Source of the DNA: Caenorhabditis remanei
Lineage: Eukaryota; Nematoda; Chromadorea; Rhabditida; Rhabditidae
Reading direction: 5' to 3'
NCBI RefSeq assembly: GCF_010183535.1
Contig: NC_071329.1
Coordinates: forward strand, 17,312,879-17,376,878
Length of the DNA: 64,000 nt
Below the pieces are notes generated by a model. The model saw only the letters and a program-made list of their open reading frames with translations, was not told where the DNA came from and searched no databases. The position numbers and the translations under genes were made by a program. Below, in pieces: positions 12,010 to 22,215 of this stretch. Each line of letters opens with the position of its first letter. The first letter of the stretch is position 1.

Positions 12010-12436
12010 TTCCAGGGTTATTCAATATGTTCATTACATTATACTTGAAAAATTTTTTCTGGAAGTTTTAATACCAAAATGTTTTGACAGAGTTACGCCA
12101 TGCTGTGTTTTTGAGACTAATTAAGTAATCTTGCGTTTTTTTGTAATTTTCTGAATATCAATTCTCCCAACTTATAATCTTTCCCCTGGTGTTAATTAAA
12201 AATCTCATCTCACTTTATCTTAATGTAACGTGTCATGCTCCTTCGTTTCAAAAAATTTTAAAAGATTAGATTTGACTTTTTGAATTTTTGAATCTTCCGA
12301 ATGCAAATATTGCTTATGAATAAACACTGACTCAATTATTCATATCAATTAATTATCATACCTAATTATCATATAGATAGCAAAAGATCGTGCATATAAA
12401 GCGAAAGGAAACCAGATAGAGGGCATCATAGCAAAA
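12010..12436. other. Intergen and relic promoter
   Basis: Nothing recognised up to about 12330. 12340-12436 is an inverted copy of the promoter of the minus-strand secreted-protein gene that starts at 24741, including GCATATAAAGCGAAAGG. Confidence 0.5.
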
Positions 12437-12573
12437 ATGAATTGGTTTTTCTTTCTCTTGTTTCTTATTTCTGCCATATTTCTCCAAGAAGGAGGCTGCT
12501 GCTTGAAGCTAAGAGCTCTCTCTCCTGAATGTACCTGTCCAGATTTTCAGCTTTATTGGTATTTACAGGCCAG
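12437..12573 (+). pseudogene. Orphan first exon of a DUF281-like secreted protein
   Basis: Encodes a signal peptide and first Cys motif (starts MNWFFFLLFLISAIF, then ECTCPDFQ) and ends at a GTATGC donor. It is an inverted copy of exon 1 of the gene at 22987-24741, promoter included. No further exons follow: within 30 bases the sequence passes into srz-type upstream DNA. A dead exon left by inversion/duplication. Confidence 0.65.
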
Positions 12574-12639
12574 GTATGCGTTTTGAGAGCTGAAAAAAGA
12601 CTAGAAGTTAGAATTTTATAGCAATGAAACTTCTTTGGA

Positions 12640-12949
12640 TGAATGACTGGAAGATAGATGTTTCAAGAATGTTTTTTCCACCTGCTCTCGAATATCACCT
12701 GTTTAGAATCTCACTTGTTAAAACTAGAGATCTAAACTAGAAAAATGACGAATTTCCAGAAATTTTATTTCCAAACAACTTTTTCCCAGTACTATCATCA
12801 ATATCATCATCGTCTTCTTATCAAAAACGTAATTAAAATTAAAAATTATGTGGTTTTCTATCTCTTATCTATTTCCCCATTTTCCCTCCCCGCATGCACA
12901 CATCCACTATATAAACGCTCCTAGTCGCGTGCACTGATAAGAGTTGAAA
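12640..12949. promoter_or_regulatory. Divergent srz / C-type-lectin promoter block (inverted copy of 240-560)
   Basis: Left half reads, on the minus strand, as the srz upstream module with E-box cores at 12679 and 12696; right half is a lectin promoter with TATATAAACG at about 12909. The same two halves in the opposite orientation occupy the start of the window. Only the lectin side retains coding sequence here. Confidence 0.55.
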
Positions 12950-13237
12950 ATGATGGCAAAATCAGTTTTAATTTCTCTTCTTCTCGCTTTATTTTCCGTA
13001 CATTATGTTGCTGGACAGGCGACGTGTCCAACTGGATTCAAGTTGGTCAATTCGAAAAAATGTTTAAGAGTTTTCACGAATAAATTGAAGCGTATGGAGG
13101 TTGAGACGGATTGTAAGTATATTGGAGGAACATTGGTTTTGGTCCACCCAGTTTATTTTTCCGAAAATCTTGAGGAAAGTAGGAAAAGGGATGTTCGGGG
13201 AGGAAGACGAAAGATAGGGCCTGATGAGTTACGGTAG
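12950..13237 (+). pseudogene. C-type-lectin-like 5' fragment (signal peptide plus start of CTLD)
   Basis: Opens with a clear signal peptide (about 22 residues, MMAKSVLISLLLALFS) then CPTGFKLVNSKKCLR and a Cys-Lys-Tyr-x-Gly-Gly-Thr-Leu-Val motif, the first strand/helix pattern of nematode C-type lectin-like domains. The homologous part ends near 13150. What follows is basic, non-lectin sequence running into palindromic repeats with a stop at 13235. The WND/WIG core and later cysteines of a CTLD are nowhere downstream. Probably a truncated gene; expression as a short secreted peptide cannot be excluded. Confidence 0.55.
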
Positions 13238-13936
13238 ACAATACCGTAACTCAGAAAACGGTGGATGTCCGGATGCGTCGGACGATATGGTTGAGGTCGG
13301 TTGAGATCGACTAACTTTGAGATCCCGTCACGGTTTTCTGGCATACTGTAGAATTTTTATTGTAACGTATGTAGGTGTCTAGACCATACCTAGAGCTTTA
13401 TTTTCACAGTTAGTAAATATTTGCTTGCTCCGCCCACTTTTAAGATATGCGCCTTTAAAGACGCTAGTTTCTCAGCCTTCACTTCAGAAAGCCATATTTA
13501 AAGGCGCTTATCTTAAAAGTGGGCGGAGCTATCAAAAAATAGTTAACAACAAAAATGGAGAGCTAGTTTTAATCTAAAATTTTTTGCAACATTTTTTTGA
13601 CAAATGATTAATTTTTGAAACAAAATTTTTTCTGGAAAAAATTTCCATTGCAAATGGACTCGCCCAGTGGGATTTTAGTGTCGAGAGAGTGTGTTTGACT
13701 GAAAATTTAATGTCTTAGGTAGCTCAAAATGGCGTGATGTCACTAGATTCTTATCAGGCAAAATTGTTCAAGAACTTCAGCAACTTTGAATGATACGCTT
13801 TATTGTGACAACCGCTTTGATTTTTGGATATTTAAATTGAGAAATTGAGGTAAGACAGAGAAAAAATGAAAGAAATAATTCAAGAGATCATGGACAGGAA
13901 CAGTGAGTATTGATTGTCGGAAGGCGTTGGATAGAA
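13238..13936. repeat. Repeat-filled intergenic, CCGCCCACTTTTAAGATAT palindrome
   Basis: 13420-13545 is a palindrome of the family also found in the srz C intron, at 25.1 kb and in nuclear-receptor introns. 13200-13330 carries a short ACGGTA/TACCGT inverted pair. No gene recognised. Confidence 0.6.
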
Positions 13937-16249
13937 TTAGGATGAGCTAGTTCCCTCTACTTCCTTTTCCTCCTTGATAGGAATAGGCTCGTAGTCGATT
14001 TCCTCGTCGAAAAACTGATCACGGTTGTTCTCGAGAAACTGTAAGAAACGATTGGCTCCGATGATGACGTGCTGAAAACAATAAATATTATTTTTACTAG
14101 GAAAGGCCATGGAGTCAGTTTGGAGATATGGGGCGTATACCATTGAAAAGCTGAGAAAACACTGATTCCAAATATATATTCAGTTTTTTTCCTCGAGGTC
14201 TGGTTTTCGAGAAAAATGAAGTCAAAGTTTGGTGAGATAGAGCATTATTACAATACTTGCAAATCGGGCCGACACCGGCCGGCGCGTAACTCGCTTCAAA
14301 CTCAATATTATGAGCTGAAAAATATACCAAAATGTAGATCTCGACGAGGTCTATATCCGGCCCGTAGTGGGTCACAGACATAGAACTCGCCGAGATCTTC
14401 ATTTTGGTATATTTTTCAGCGCATAATATTGAGTTTGAAGCGAGTTACGCGCCGGCCGGTGCCGGTACCGATTTGCAAGTATGATTTTTCCAAAAAATTT
14501 AGCAATTTTTTGCGATTTTTGTATGTTATAAAGTTAATAATTCTCTATTTTACCAAACTTTAATCTTGTTTTCTCGAATACCAGGCCTTGAGGTTTTCTC
14601 AGCTCCCACCACTCATTACTTACCGGTTTCATGTCTGGAACACATTTTTCTTCGATAATCGAAAACATCCGAAGGAAATGGACAATCCCGTAGTGTTTCG
14701 AGGCGTAGAACCCATTTTCGACCGGTTTCTTTCGGATCTCCTCGTATGACAGCCCGTTGTTCATTGCGTGATCCGCGTACAATTTGTAGAATTGATCTTT
14801 TTCTTCCGCACGGATCAGTTGGGAGCTGAAGAATAGTTTTTGAAATCTAATTAATTTATGTGTACATACTTATGGATCGCATTGAACAAGGCCAAGAGCC
14901 CTTGTGCCGAGTGAGCGAGGCTCAAATTGCTGAGTGAAACGCCGTTTTCGTTGTATTGGAGAATCTGGTTCTCCGTTTCTTCCATGCTATCGGCAGGAAC
15001 TCCGAGGAACTCCATGTACTGAAAAAACAGATTTTTTGAGCCGGGTTACTGTAGTAGTAGGCAAAGTCGGAAAGCCCCGCTCCTCTCACTTGGTTTTAGA
15101 CACAAAAGACGTCAGAAATCCTAATTTTCATGTTAAAATTGTTTCAAATCAATCAGAATTAGCTAAAAATCTCAATAGTGCACTCTAGGCTACTGTAGAT
15201 GCACCATATCTTACGACAAAGTGCACAACTTCTCGAAAAACTCAGAAAACATGTTTCTAGACCTAAAAAATGTCAGAAAAATCATTTTATATGCGAAAAA
15301 TCGCATAAAAACGCTAGAATATCAAAATTTTAGATCAGGTTACTGTAGATGCACCAAACCTTACGACAAAGTGTGCAATTTTTCGAAAAACTGAGAAAAC
15401 ATGTTTCTATACCTAAAAAATGGCAGAAAACTCATTTTTCATTGAAAAATGACTTTATTATGCTAAAATCTCAAAGTTTTAGATTACCTAATTAGGTGAG
15501 GGGACGTTTCGAAACCAGAAATTTGGAAACCGAGACATTTGGCAATTTTTTTGTTCAATTTCAAGAAATTCGCGAAAAATGTTTTATTTTTCACGTTTAC
15601 TGTCAAAATGACACGGTTTCGAAACGTCTCAGTTTCCAAACGCCTAGTGCTAAACTGAGCCGCGCTGTGCGAGAAAGTGTGCGGCAAGTTGCCAAAAAAA
15701 TCTTCTCAGGCTACAGTATCCTAACGAAACTCCAGCTTAGGATTCTGTAATTCAAATCCAAATATCTCCACTCACCGCCTTGACAATATCATTAACTGTC
15801 TGTCCGTTGGGCGGCAATCTAGCAATCAACTCCACCGGCTTCTCGTTTGCAACCATCTGATCAAAAATCACAATCGACAACATCTCTTTGGGCCATTCAA
15901 TGGAAAAATGAGGTTTCTTCGCTTGCAATGCAGAGACGTCCGCATCCTCTTTGTTATCCTCCACAACTGGATCCGCTTTTCTCTTTCTCTTGTTTTTCTC
16001 CATGAGAGCAGGTCTCGACTCATCTGCGTTGACTCCCGGATGATTCAGCTTGAACTCTTCCATTGTGCCTTTGAACAACCGATCCGATCCAACCGGAATC
16101 TTCTCGTCACGATTTTTCGACCATCCCTCGTAGTGGACGAAGTAGTATTTGACTCCTCGGATCTCCTGGATCTTGGTGATTTTTGAGATGTAGGCGACGT
16201 TTTTATGCATGCACACGCACTTCTCACCGACGGTGAACTCGACGAACAT
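13937..16249 (-). CDS. MRG-family chromo-barrel chromatin protein
   Basis: 319 aa from exons 16249-15776, 15018-14870, 14825-14624 and 14071-13937, all junctions in frame. Residues 1-62 form an MRG15/MSL3-type chromo barrel (FTVGEKCVCMHKNVAYISK, then HYEGWSKNRDEKIPVG). The position often holding a cage Trp is Lys (DEKI). A basic KNKRKRK nuclear signal lies at about residues 83-90. The rest is an MRG domain: SIEWPKEMLSIVIFDQ, YMEFLGVPADS, NGVSLSNLSLAHSAQGLLAL and the conserved HYGIVHFLRM. The C-terminus is acidic. It resembles C. elegans MRG-1 in layout but is shorter and divergent, so it is probably a lineage-specific paralogue acting in methyl-histone reading or acetyltransferase-type complexes. 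Two introns are enlarged by transposon-like insertions. Confidence 0.85.
14098..14245. repeat. PIF/Harbinger-like MITE fragment in MRG intron 3
   Basis: Carries the block CCAAATATATATTCAGT and a CCTCGAGG box, matching the arms of the foldback element at 18274-18864. Only one arm is complete here. Confidence 0.65.
14253..14482. repeat. Long near-perfect palindrome in MRG intron 3
   Basis: Arms of about 85 bp (ATACTTGCAAATCGG ... CGAG) around a loop of roughly 55 bases, with a GCCGGCGCGTAACTCGC core on both arms. Outer ends ATACTTG/CAAGTAT resemble those of the CCGGGCC elements at 18992 and 55252. A foldback MITE inserted in the intron. Confidence 0.75.
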
Positions 16250-17029
16250 TGTTTGGGATTTTCTGAAATGTTAATTTTTGGAGCGAAAATTAGAAATTAG
16301 CGAGAAGAGCTGTAGAGTGAGCGAGATAGAAAATGAAGAGAATCAATAGTCTCTACTTTGGGAAAAGAGAATATGTACGCAGACACCATGACGCACAAAT
16401 ACACATACACCTGCTCGGGGACAGTGGGCAGCTGGAGAAGAGAGGGGAACAATAGCTAAGGGGATTGACAATGTGAGAATTGACATCTGATATACGGTCA
16501 TCGATAGTAAACAGAAAATGATGGCAGGTCTAGGAAGGGGATTTAACTTAAGGAAAAATGTTTGGGTCACATTTTTAAAACTTTCAAGTATTTTGTAGTT
16601 ATGACATCGATTGCGCAGGGTCATATTTTGTCCATATGAATTCAATTTATTTTCCGGCAAAACCGGAAGTCTAGTTAAGCGCGTTTGCACACGACTTGGC
16701 AGGTTGCCAATTGAGTCGCCGCTCATCCAAATCGGTTGCTTATAACAATATTGAGTTATCTAAATTTTTCGAATGAAGCTCACTTTTCTTGGTTAAACCT
16801 CACACAAAAAAATCGAATTCATCTAAAACAAAAAATACGAATGTAGAGCCGACGCGAATCGGAACTGGGATAAATTAGAACTAATTCTAGCAAGCCTAAA
16901 ACATTTCATTTATTGATACGCTAGAATAATATATATATATATATAATGTTATTGTTATTAATGTTATTAATGTTATTAAATGTAAGACAGAAAACTTTAT
17001 TTTAAAAGTTAGTTGTCTTTAACACAACA
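16250..17029. other. Intergenic between MRG and F-box genes
   Basis: 16558-16745 is a dispersed repeat with GGAAGTCTAG and AAGCGCGTTTGCACACG boxes, also at 30745-30915 (inverted) and 33850-33990. A TA microsatellite lies at about 16930-16945 next to three GTTATTAAT units. No gene recognised. Confidence 0.55.
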
Positions 17030-18195
17030 CTATGAACTGTGTTCCCAACTAAAATCCATGCATTTCAAATCAGGATGGTATGTTAAAGATAGTTTACTGG
17101 GAAAAACATGAACTGGTTTGCTGCCATCATCCGCCAATCCGATAGCTTCCATAAAACGAAATTTGTAGGGAAATTCTCCAAACCGGATTTCGGAACTAGC
17201 ATTGATTTTTGAATTTTCCGTGGTCTGAAATTGTTCTGTAGGAAAATTTGTCAATTCCCGCTTTTGCAAACCTGTATGAAGCGTAATACATCTTCACAGT
17301 AGATCGTTTGCATGTGAACTTTCAGATCCGGAATATGAGTAAACATGCGGAATGGAGAGCATACGGCGAAGCGAACCACATGAAGTTTCTCCAGATTTTT
17401 ACAATCTTTCAGTAAATCGAGATCCAAAACGAATTCGTTGTTATCTTCATCATAGTAAAAACTACTTTCTGTTTCTAATCGTCTGTAGACTTCCAGACTT
17501 TTTAATATTTTCAAATCCACATGACGAAGCAGCTGTATCAGTTGATCTCCTCCTTGTACCGAAATTATCAGAGACTTTACTTGAAGTAAACGATTCCTTG
17601 ACTCCAAAGCATTGATCAAACTATCAAATAACATTTCGAAATTTTGCGCAACAAACCTCCCGTCGGTTTGTGGGGTAGGTTGACGGTTCTTATCTAAGTC
17701 CGTAAATGTCAGGACACGTAGCTCGTCCAGTAACGATTTTTGGTGCTTCAATGCTGGCCAAAGGGAATCATCAATATATAAATCGAATAAGTTGTTTTTG
17801 AATATTGCATACCGGGGACCCCATAGCCCCTTACATAATTCATTGTACTTTTTGTAAGAGAACTTGATATCTTCGGTTGATTGTGAGGGTGATGAAAGTA
17901 ATCCAAAAATCATATCCTGTAGCACGTACATTTCGATCGATTTCAAGTTACTGTCGGGTTTTACACAGTCGATGTAGTCACGGAACGCGTGGCACACTTT
18001 TCGGAGCATTCGACTGAAAAATTCCAAGCTTACAATTAGATTATGTTTTTCAAAGCTCACAACTCACATTGACCCAAAATCAAGGTTTTTAAATATTTCC
18101 TTGGTGACTACATCAGGCATATCTAATAGGAAAGCATGTTCTTTTTTTAGTAGTCGTGAAGGAATGCAGCAAGAGAAAAAATTGTATAGAGACAT
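17030..18195 (-). CDS. F-box protein with FTH/DUF38 domain
   Basis: 354 aa from exons 18195-18068, 18013-17272 and 17224-17030, all in frame. The N-terminal F-box spans the first intron (LLDMPDVVTKEIFKNLDFGS, then MLRKVCHAFRDYID), the surface that binds a SKP1-like adaptor in SCF ubiquitin ligases. The C-terminal half has the nematode FTH/DUF38 pattern (QLIQLLRHVDLKILKSLEVY), the presumed substrate-binding part. This class (fbxa-like) is hugely expanded and fast-evolving in Caenorhabditis. The start at 18195 was chosen because the reading frame upstream of the F-box is open and family-like; a start at 18120 would cut the F-box. Target unknown. Confidence 0.85.
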
Positions 18196-18273
18196 TTGGG
18201 AATAACTTTGAAAATAAAAGACAACTGACCTTCAGATGACCTCTGTGATTAATATTGGAAGAATAGCACGTAA

Positions 18274-18864
18274 CTAGGGAAGGTCACCGAGTCAGTGTGG
18301 AGTTATGGGTCGTGACCTATATTGTTGAGAAACTGAGAAAACGCTGATTTCAAATATATATTCAGTTTTTGCCCTCGAGGCCTGGTATTCTAGAAAAACG
18401 GGGTCAAAGTTTGGACCCCAGAAGTAACTTTACCGAAATGTGTAAAAAATGGGCAGCGTGGTACCACGGTGGTAGCACAGGTGGTCAAGGCACCGCCACT
18501 TTTTGGTTCAATTTCGGCCGGCCACCTAGTTTTTTTGGTGCTTTAAATTCTGTTTTTTCGGATCAAAAAGTGGTTTTTTTGAAAGTTCTGCTTAAATAGA
18601 TATAAAAGAGAAATTTTAATTAAAAAAACCATGGGGACCGGCCGAAAATGAACCAAAAAGTGGTTGGGTGTTGACCACCTCTGCTACCACCTACACCACG
18701 CTGCCGATATTCTTGTCAGGGGTCTAAACTTTGAGCTCGTTTTTCTCGAATACCAGGCCTCGAGGGCAAAAATTGAGTATATATTCGGAATCAGCGTTTT
18801 CTCAGTTTTCCAATGATATATGTCACGTACCATAACTCCAAACTGATTCGGTGACCTTCCTTAG
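18274..18864. mobile_element. PIF/Harbinger-like foldback MITE with TAA target duplication
   Basis: 591-bp element whose arms run almost to the centre. Ends are CTAGGGAAGGTCACCGA and its reverse complement, flanked by TAA on both sides (18271-18273, 18865-18867), the 3-bp duplication typical of PIF/Harbinger elements. Arms contain CCTCGAGG and AAATATATATTCAG. No transposase. Fragments of the family occur at 14.1, 20.7, 22.9 and 54.2-54.8 kb. Confidence 0.75.
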
Positions 18865-18991
18865 TAAGTCAATGGAGATTGAAAATGTACTCAAATTTTT
18901 TTCACCTCTTCCAATAGAAATGCATCTTTCCAGGGATAAGGAAACAATCAATTTTCTAGCTCAATTCATTTCATTTGGAATCGTAAATATC

Positions 18992-19301
18992 ATACTTGTC
19001 AAAAATCGGGCCGGCCCGGCCCGGCGGCCCGGATTCAAAAATGGGTACCCATTTTTACCAATTTTTTTTTTGAAATTTTTCGAAAAAAAACAGTAAAAAT
19101 GCTTAAATTATCATTCATATTCACATTTTGATTCAATTTTAAATGTTTATTCGAAAACTATACTTTTTTCAAAAAATTTCAAAAAATCTCCAAAAATTTC
19201 CAAAAAAAGTTCAAAAACACAAAATGTTTTGAAAAAATGTTTCAAAACGGGCCGAGCGGGCCGAGATTTTTCCTGATTTCGGCCCGGCCCGTGACAAGTA
19301 T
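18992..19301. mobile_element. CCGGGCC-type foldback MITE
   Basis: Outer inverted ends ATACTTGTCA / TGACAAGTAT enclose GGCCCGGCCCGG-rich arms and an A/T-rich centre of AAATTT runs. Relatives lie at 35372-35478 and 55252-55392. Confidence 0.7.
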
Positions 19302-19310
19302 GGAAAATAT

Positions 19311-19447
19311 GATAATAGCTTGTGAGAACTGCGCTCCACCGAAATACCTTTGATAAATGTCTCTTTTTGTCTGAGTCTCATAATTTCGCACACATTTTTT
19401 TTGGTTTTGGTAGAGCGCGGTTGTAAGAAGCGTGTCGTGCTAATAGG
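19311..19447. repeat. GCGCTCTACC palindromic element, copy 2
   Basis: Arms ACTGCGCTCCACCGAAAT and GGTAGAGCGCGGTTGTAAG around a TCTCTTTTTGTCTGAG centre, ending GTGCTAATAG. Directly abuts the CCGGGCC element on its left. Confidence 0.75.
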
Positions 19448-19543
19448 TTGTCTTCCCATCATCCATCGATTTATAGTAGTCGTCGCGAGCCCGGATTGAT
19501 GTCCGTACATAGATTTACTAAAGTCAAGTCACATAGACGTCCT

Positions 19544-19816
19544 CAGGGTTGGGAAATTCCGGGCCGGGCCGGGCTGACAAAAAATTCTTCCGGCCCGGCC
19601 CGGATTCAAAAAAATTTGCATCATTTTTTCACAAATTTCTGCAAAATTTTTATTTTAAAAAAGTCAAAGTTCTCAAATTTTCTCGTACGCTAAGGCTTTT
19701 ACCGATGTTCTAAAACACAGTCAAAAAATCCACTTTTTTGCAAAAAAAATCAAAAAAAAATTCAAGATCTTTTCAAAAAATTTCAACAGGAGCCGGGCCG
19801 GAATTCCCCAACCCTG
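19544..19816. mobile_element. hAT-type MITE with 8-bp target duplication
   Basis: 273 bp. Ends CAGGGTTGGGAA / TTCCCCAACCCTG, flanked by GACGTCCT (19536-19543) and GATGTCCT (19817-19824), seven of eight bases identical. CAGGG-type ends and an 8-bp duplication fit hAT. Interior has GGGCCGGGCCGGGC arms and no ORF of note. Confidence 0.75.
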
Positions 19817-20018
19817 GATGTCCTCGTCGGTTTAATTACCCTATAATAAGGTGTGTCTTACTCCTGACCTAAAGAATATTTAGCGTCGGTTATGTAAATT
19901 TTGTAACGTCTCCTTTCGGGGAGACACCATAAAAGTTGAAAATGATATTGGAAAATTAAAAAGAGAAAATAGAAATCTTCATTCAATTAACTTATATTAG
20001 TATCCCGCTGCACTTTGC

Positions 20019-20645
20019 TCATTTGCATCCAACAAAATCACAATAAACGGATTCAATATCATTTCTGAAAACATTCACTTCTATTAGCTCGCCACAGTTC
20101 CTACAACTGCGCTCCACCAAAATGCCCTTGTCTCTTTTTCTCTGAGTCTCTCAATTTCGTTTCATCGGTTTCGGTAGAGCGCGGTTGTAAGAAGCGTGCC
20201 AGATCACTAACACAATGCCAGACTCCCATTTTCCATCCTGTGTACAACTAAGAGTTGCTCCCGGCATCCAACTGTAGTATCCAATATCAACCGTATCGTT
20301 TGCAGTTTTTGCCTAAAATAAACAAATAAAAATAATTGAAATCCACGAATTCCACTCACATAAAGTTGTATAGAATCACAGATCATGTCAACCTTTTCGC
20401 ATTTTGCAAGGAGATGTTTACATCCTTCCTGTGTCGTTATTACACTGAGCATAATTTTAAAAATTACCCCAATTTCGATAATTTGTGAACTCACATATGA
20501 TCGGTAATAGGTTCTTGGCCATTTTCAATATTTTCTAGAATTTCTTGTGCGTTACACTGGTCACATTCTATAATAGTGCAGTGACGTTTTTTAGAAATGC
20601 TAACAACTTACGGGTTACAGGAAGAGTAGCCGTATCAGGAGTCAT
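20019..20645 (-). pseudogene. 5'-truncated DUF281-like secreted protein gene
   Basis: Five exons can be joined in frame: 20645-20612, 20567-20495, 20444-20360, 20312-20212 and 20064-20019, giving about 112 aa. It shows the DUF281-like order CDQCNAQEIL, then EGCKHLLAKC, then LSCTQDGKWESG, then a final VYCDFVGCK. No signal peptide: upstream of the nominal ATG the sequence becomes a MITE arm (20670-20740), so the real 5' exons appear lost. The last intron carries a palindromic element. I favour a pseudogene; a shifted start or a distant first exon would change that. Confidence 0.5.
20082..20205. repeat. GCGCTCTACC palindromic element, copy 3
   Basis: Lies in the last intron of the truncated DUF281-like gene, arms ACTGCGCTCCACC and GGTAGAGCGCGGTTG. 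Confidence 0.75.
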
Positions 20646-20669
20646 ACTGTAGTAATAATTTAGATTTAC

Positions 20670-20737
20670 TGGGATGTGACCTATATTTTTGAAAAGCTGA
20701 GAAAACGCTGATTCTAAATATATATTCAACCAGTCGG
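20670..20737. repeat. PIF/Harbinger-like MITE arm fragment
   Basis: GGGATGTGACCTATAT through TCTAAATATATATTCA, one partial arm of the family at 18274. It is cut off by the hairpin-rich repeat that follows. Confidence 0.65.
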
Positions 20738-20739
20738 TT

Positions 20740-21870
20740 TACGTCGCCTGACGGCGACTAAACCTCCTTCCCTACACCACCCTTCTCAGTTTTACAGCGC
20801 CTGCGGCGCTTTTTAGCTGAGCAGTTCGTTCCGATAAAGCACAATTGTAAAATCTCTCCTTTTCAGACTCAAACTCTACAAACTTTCTCAATTACTTTTC
20901 TATCCTGATAGAATATGGAATTTAGAATGATCTGTTTTTGAATTTTCGAATTTGAACTTTCTTCCTATGTTTTCTTTATTTCAAAACAATCTTACAGAAG
21001 AACGTGAACTTGATAACTCTTCTCTCTTTCCTCCCCAAAAGGCGAGTGATCATACCGATATGAGCTCTTATTTTTTGACTGATCGGCAGAGATGCCGTCT
21101 CCCCTTCTCGTAATATGGCAGACTAAGACCATATGTTTTTACTAAAGTTCAAGAACTTGAAGCCTTTTCTATTCACATCTTCAAAAAATGAATTCAAAGT
21201 ATTCTTCCTGAAGTTTTTGACTGATCGGCGGCGATGCCGCCTCCCTTCTCGGAATATAACAGACTAAGAGCAGTCCGTTCCGGCAGAGTACAATTGTAAA
21301 ATCTCTCAATTACTTTTCTATCCTGATGCAATATGGAATATAGAATGAGCGGTTTTTGAACCTCCCTAAAAAGCGAGTAATAATTCAGATAACAATTTTT
21401 TTACTGATCGGTGGCGATGCCGCCTCCCTCCTCCCTCCTCGTATGGCGAAATAAAACTATAAGTTTTAACAAACCCATAGGGTCGTTGAAAACGTCATCG
21501 ATCAGGCGTGATCTAATGCTAACCCCGAACCTTATGATACGTAACAGAGAAAAAAAGGGTTTCCCGGTTCCTCTCTCTTTTACATTTTATATTGTATGAA
21601 AATCTTCTTCTTTTGTAAATAGTTTTTATTGACTCTGAGCAGTCCGTTCCGTAACATAATCCCTATTTTTCTAATAGGAACTCACAAATGTTCTCAGTGA
21701 TTTTTATCCTAAATTGACCGGAACTATTTTAAAAGACTCTTTCAAAAAGAACAGAAATTCTGTAACTTTGCTTTTTTTCGAACGGGAAGGGATAATTGAA
21801 ATATCAATTTTCGATTTTGGACTGATCGGCGGCGATGTCGACTCCGTCCTCTAAATATGGCACATCATGA
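20740..21870. repeat. Hairpin-rich dispersed repeat block
   Basis: Contains four irregularly spaced copies of a motif close to ACTGATCGGCGGCGATGCC (about 21100, 21222, 21403, 21822), each holding a GGCGGC-GAT-GCCGCC hairpin or a variant, and three copies of GAGCAGTTCGTTCCG-like sequence (about 20818, 21260, 21638). At 20747-20773 is another near-palindrome (GTTTACGTCGCC ... GGCGACTAAAC), followed by an AGCGCC-TGC-GGCGCT hairpin. No coding signal. Origin unknown. Confidence 0.5.
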
Positions 21871-22119
21871 TAATTTTTAACGAAATCTCATCCTAGCATT
21901 TACATTTTTGAAGGTAACCGTGCTACAACAAAGTTCCTTATTTACAAATCACCATCACTTCTTTAGTAGTATTCTTTTTTCGGGAGTTTTGCACTTTTTG
22001 ATTATTATCATTCAAAACAGCAAATTCGAAACAATGGGAGTACAAATTTATAGAGAATTCTCAAGACACATGGAAAGTCAATTCCGTTGTTTTCAAAACA
22101 AAAAACCAAAAAAATTTCC

Positions 22120-22215
22120 GACCTGGAGGGAACGAACTCACCACCGTGTGCGTGGGAGTCATCTGTGTAGACCACTACACCATATACGCGCGGCTGCGGC
22201 ACTCTCGAGAGTGCA
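22120..22215 (-). mobile_element. tRNA-derived SINE-like fragment
   Basis: On the minus strand the sequence reads TGGTGTAGTGGTCTACAC (a tRNA A-box/D-arm pattern), then a CTCCCACGC anticodon-arm-like segment, then GAGTTCGTTCCC (one base off a B-box), and soon after a run of seven Ts that would end Pol III transcription. The acceptor ends do not pair, so it is not a functional tRNA gene. Confidence 0.5.

Noticed and set aside
16343..16726. 127-codon minus-strand ORF upstream of the MRG gene
   Set aside because: Half of it is a dispersed repeat found three times in the window; no homologous protein or splice sites.
22126..22200. Functional tRNA gene on the minus strand
   Set aside because: A-box and near-B-box are present but the acceptor ends do not pair and the T-loop has a mismatch.
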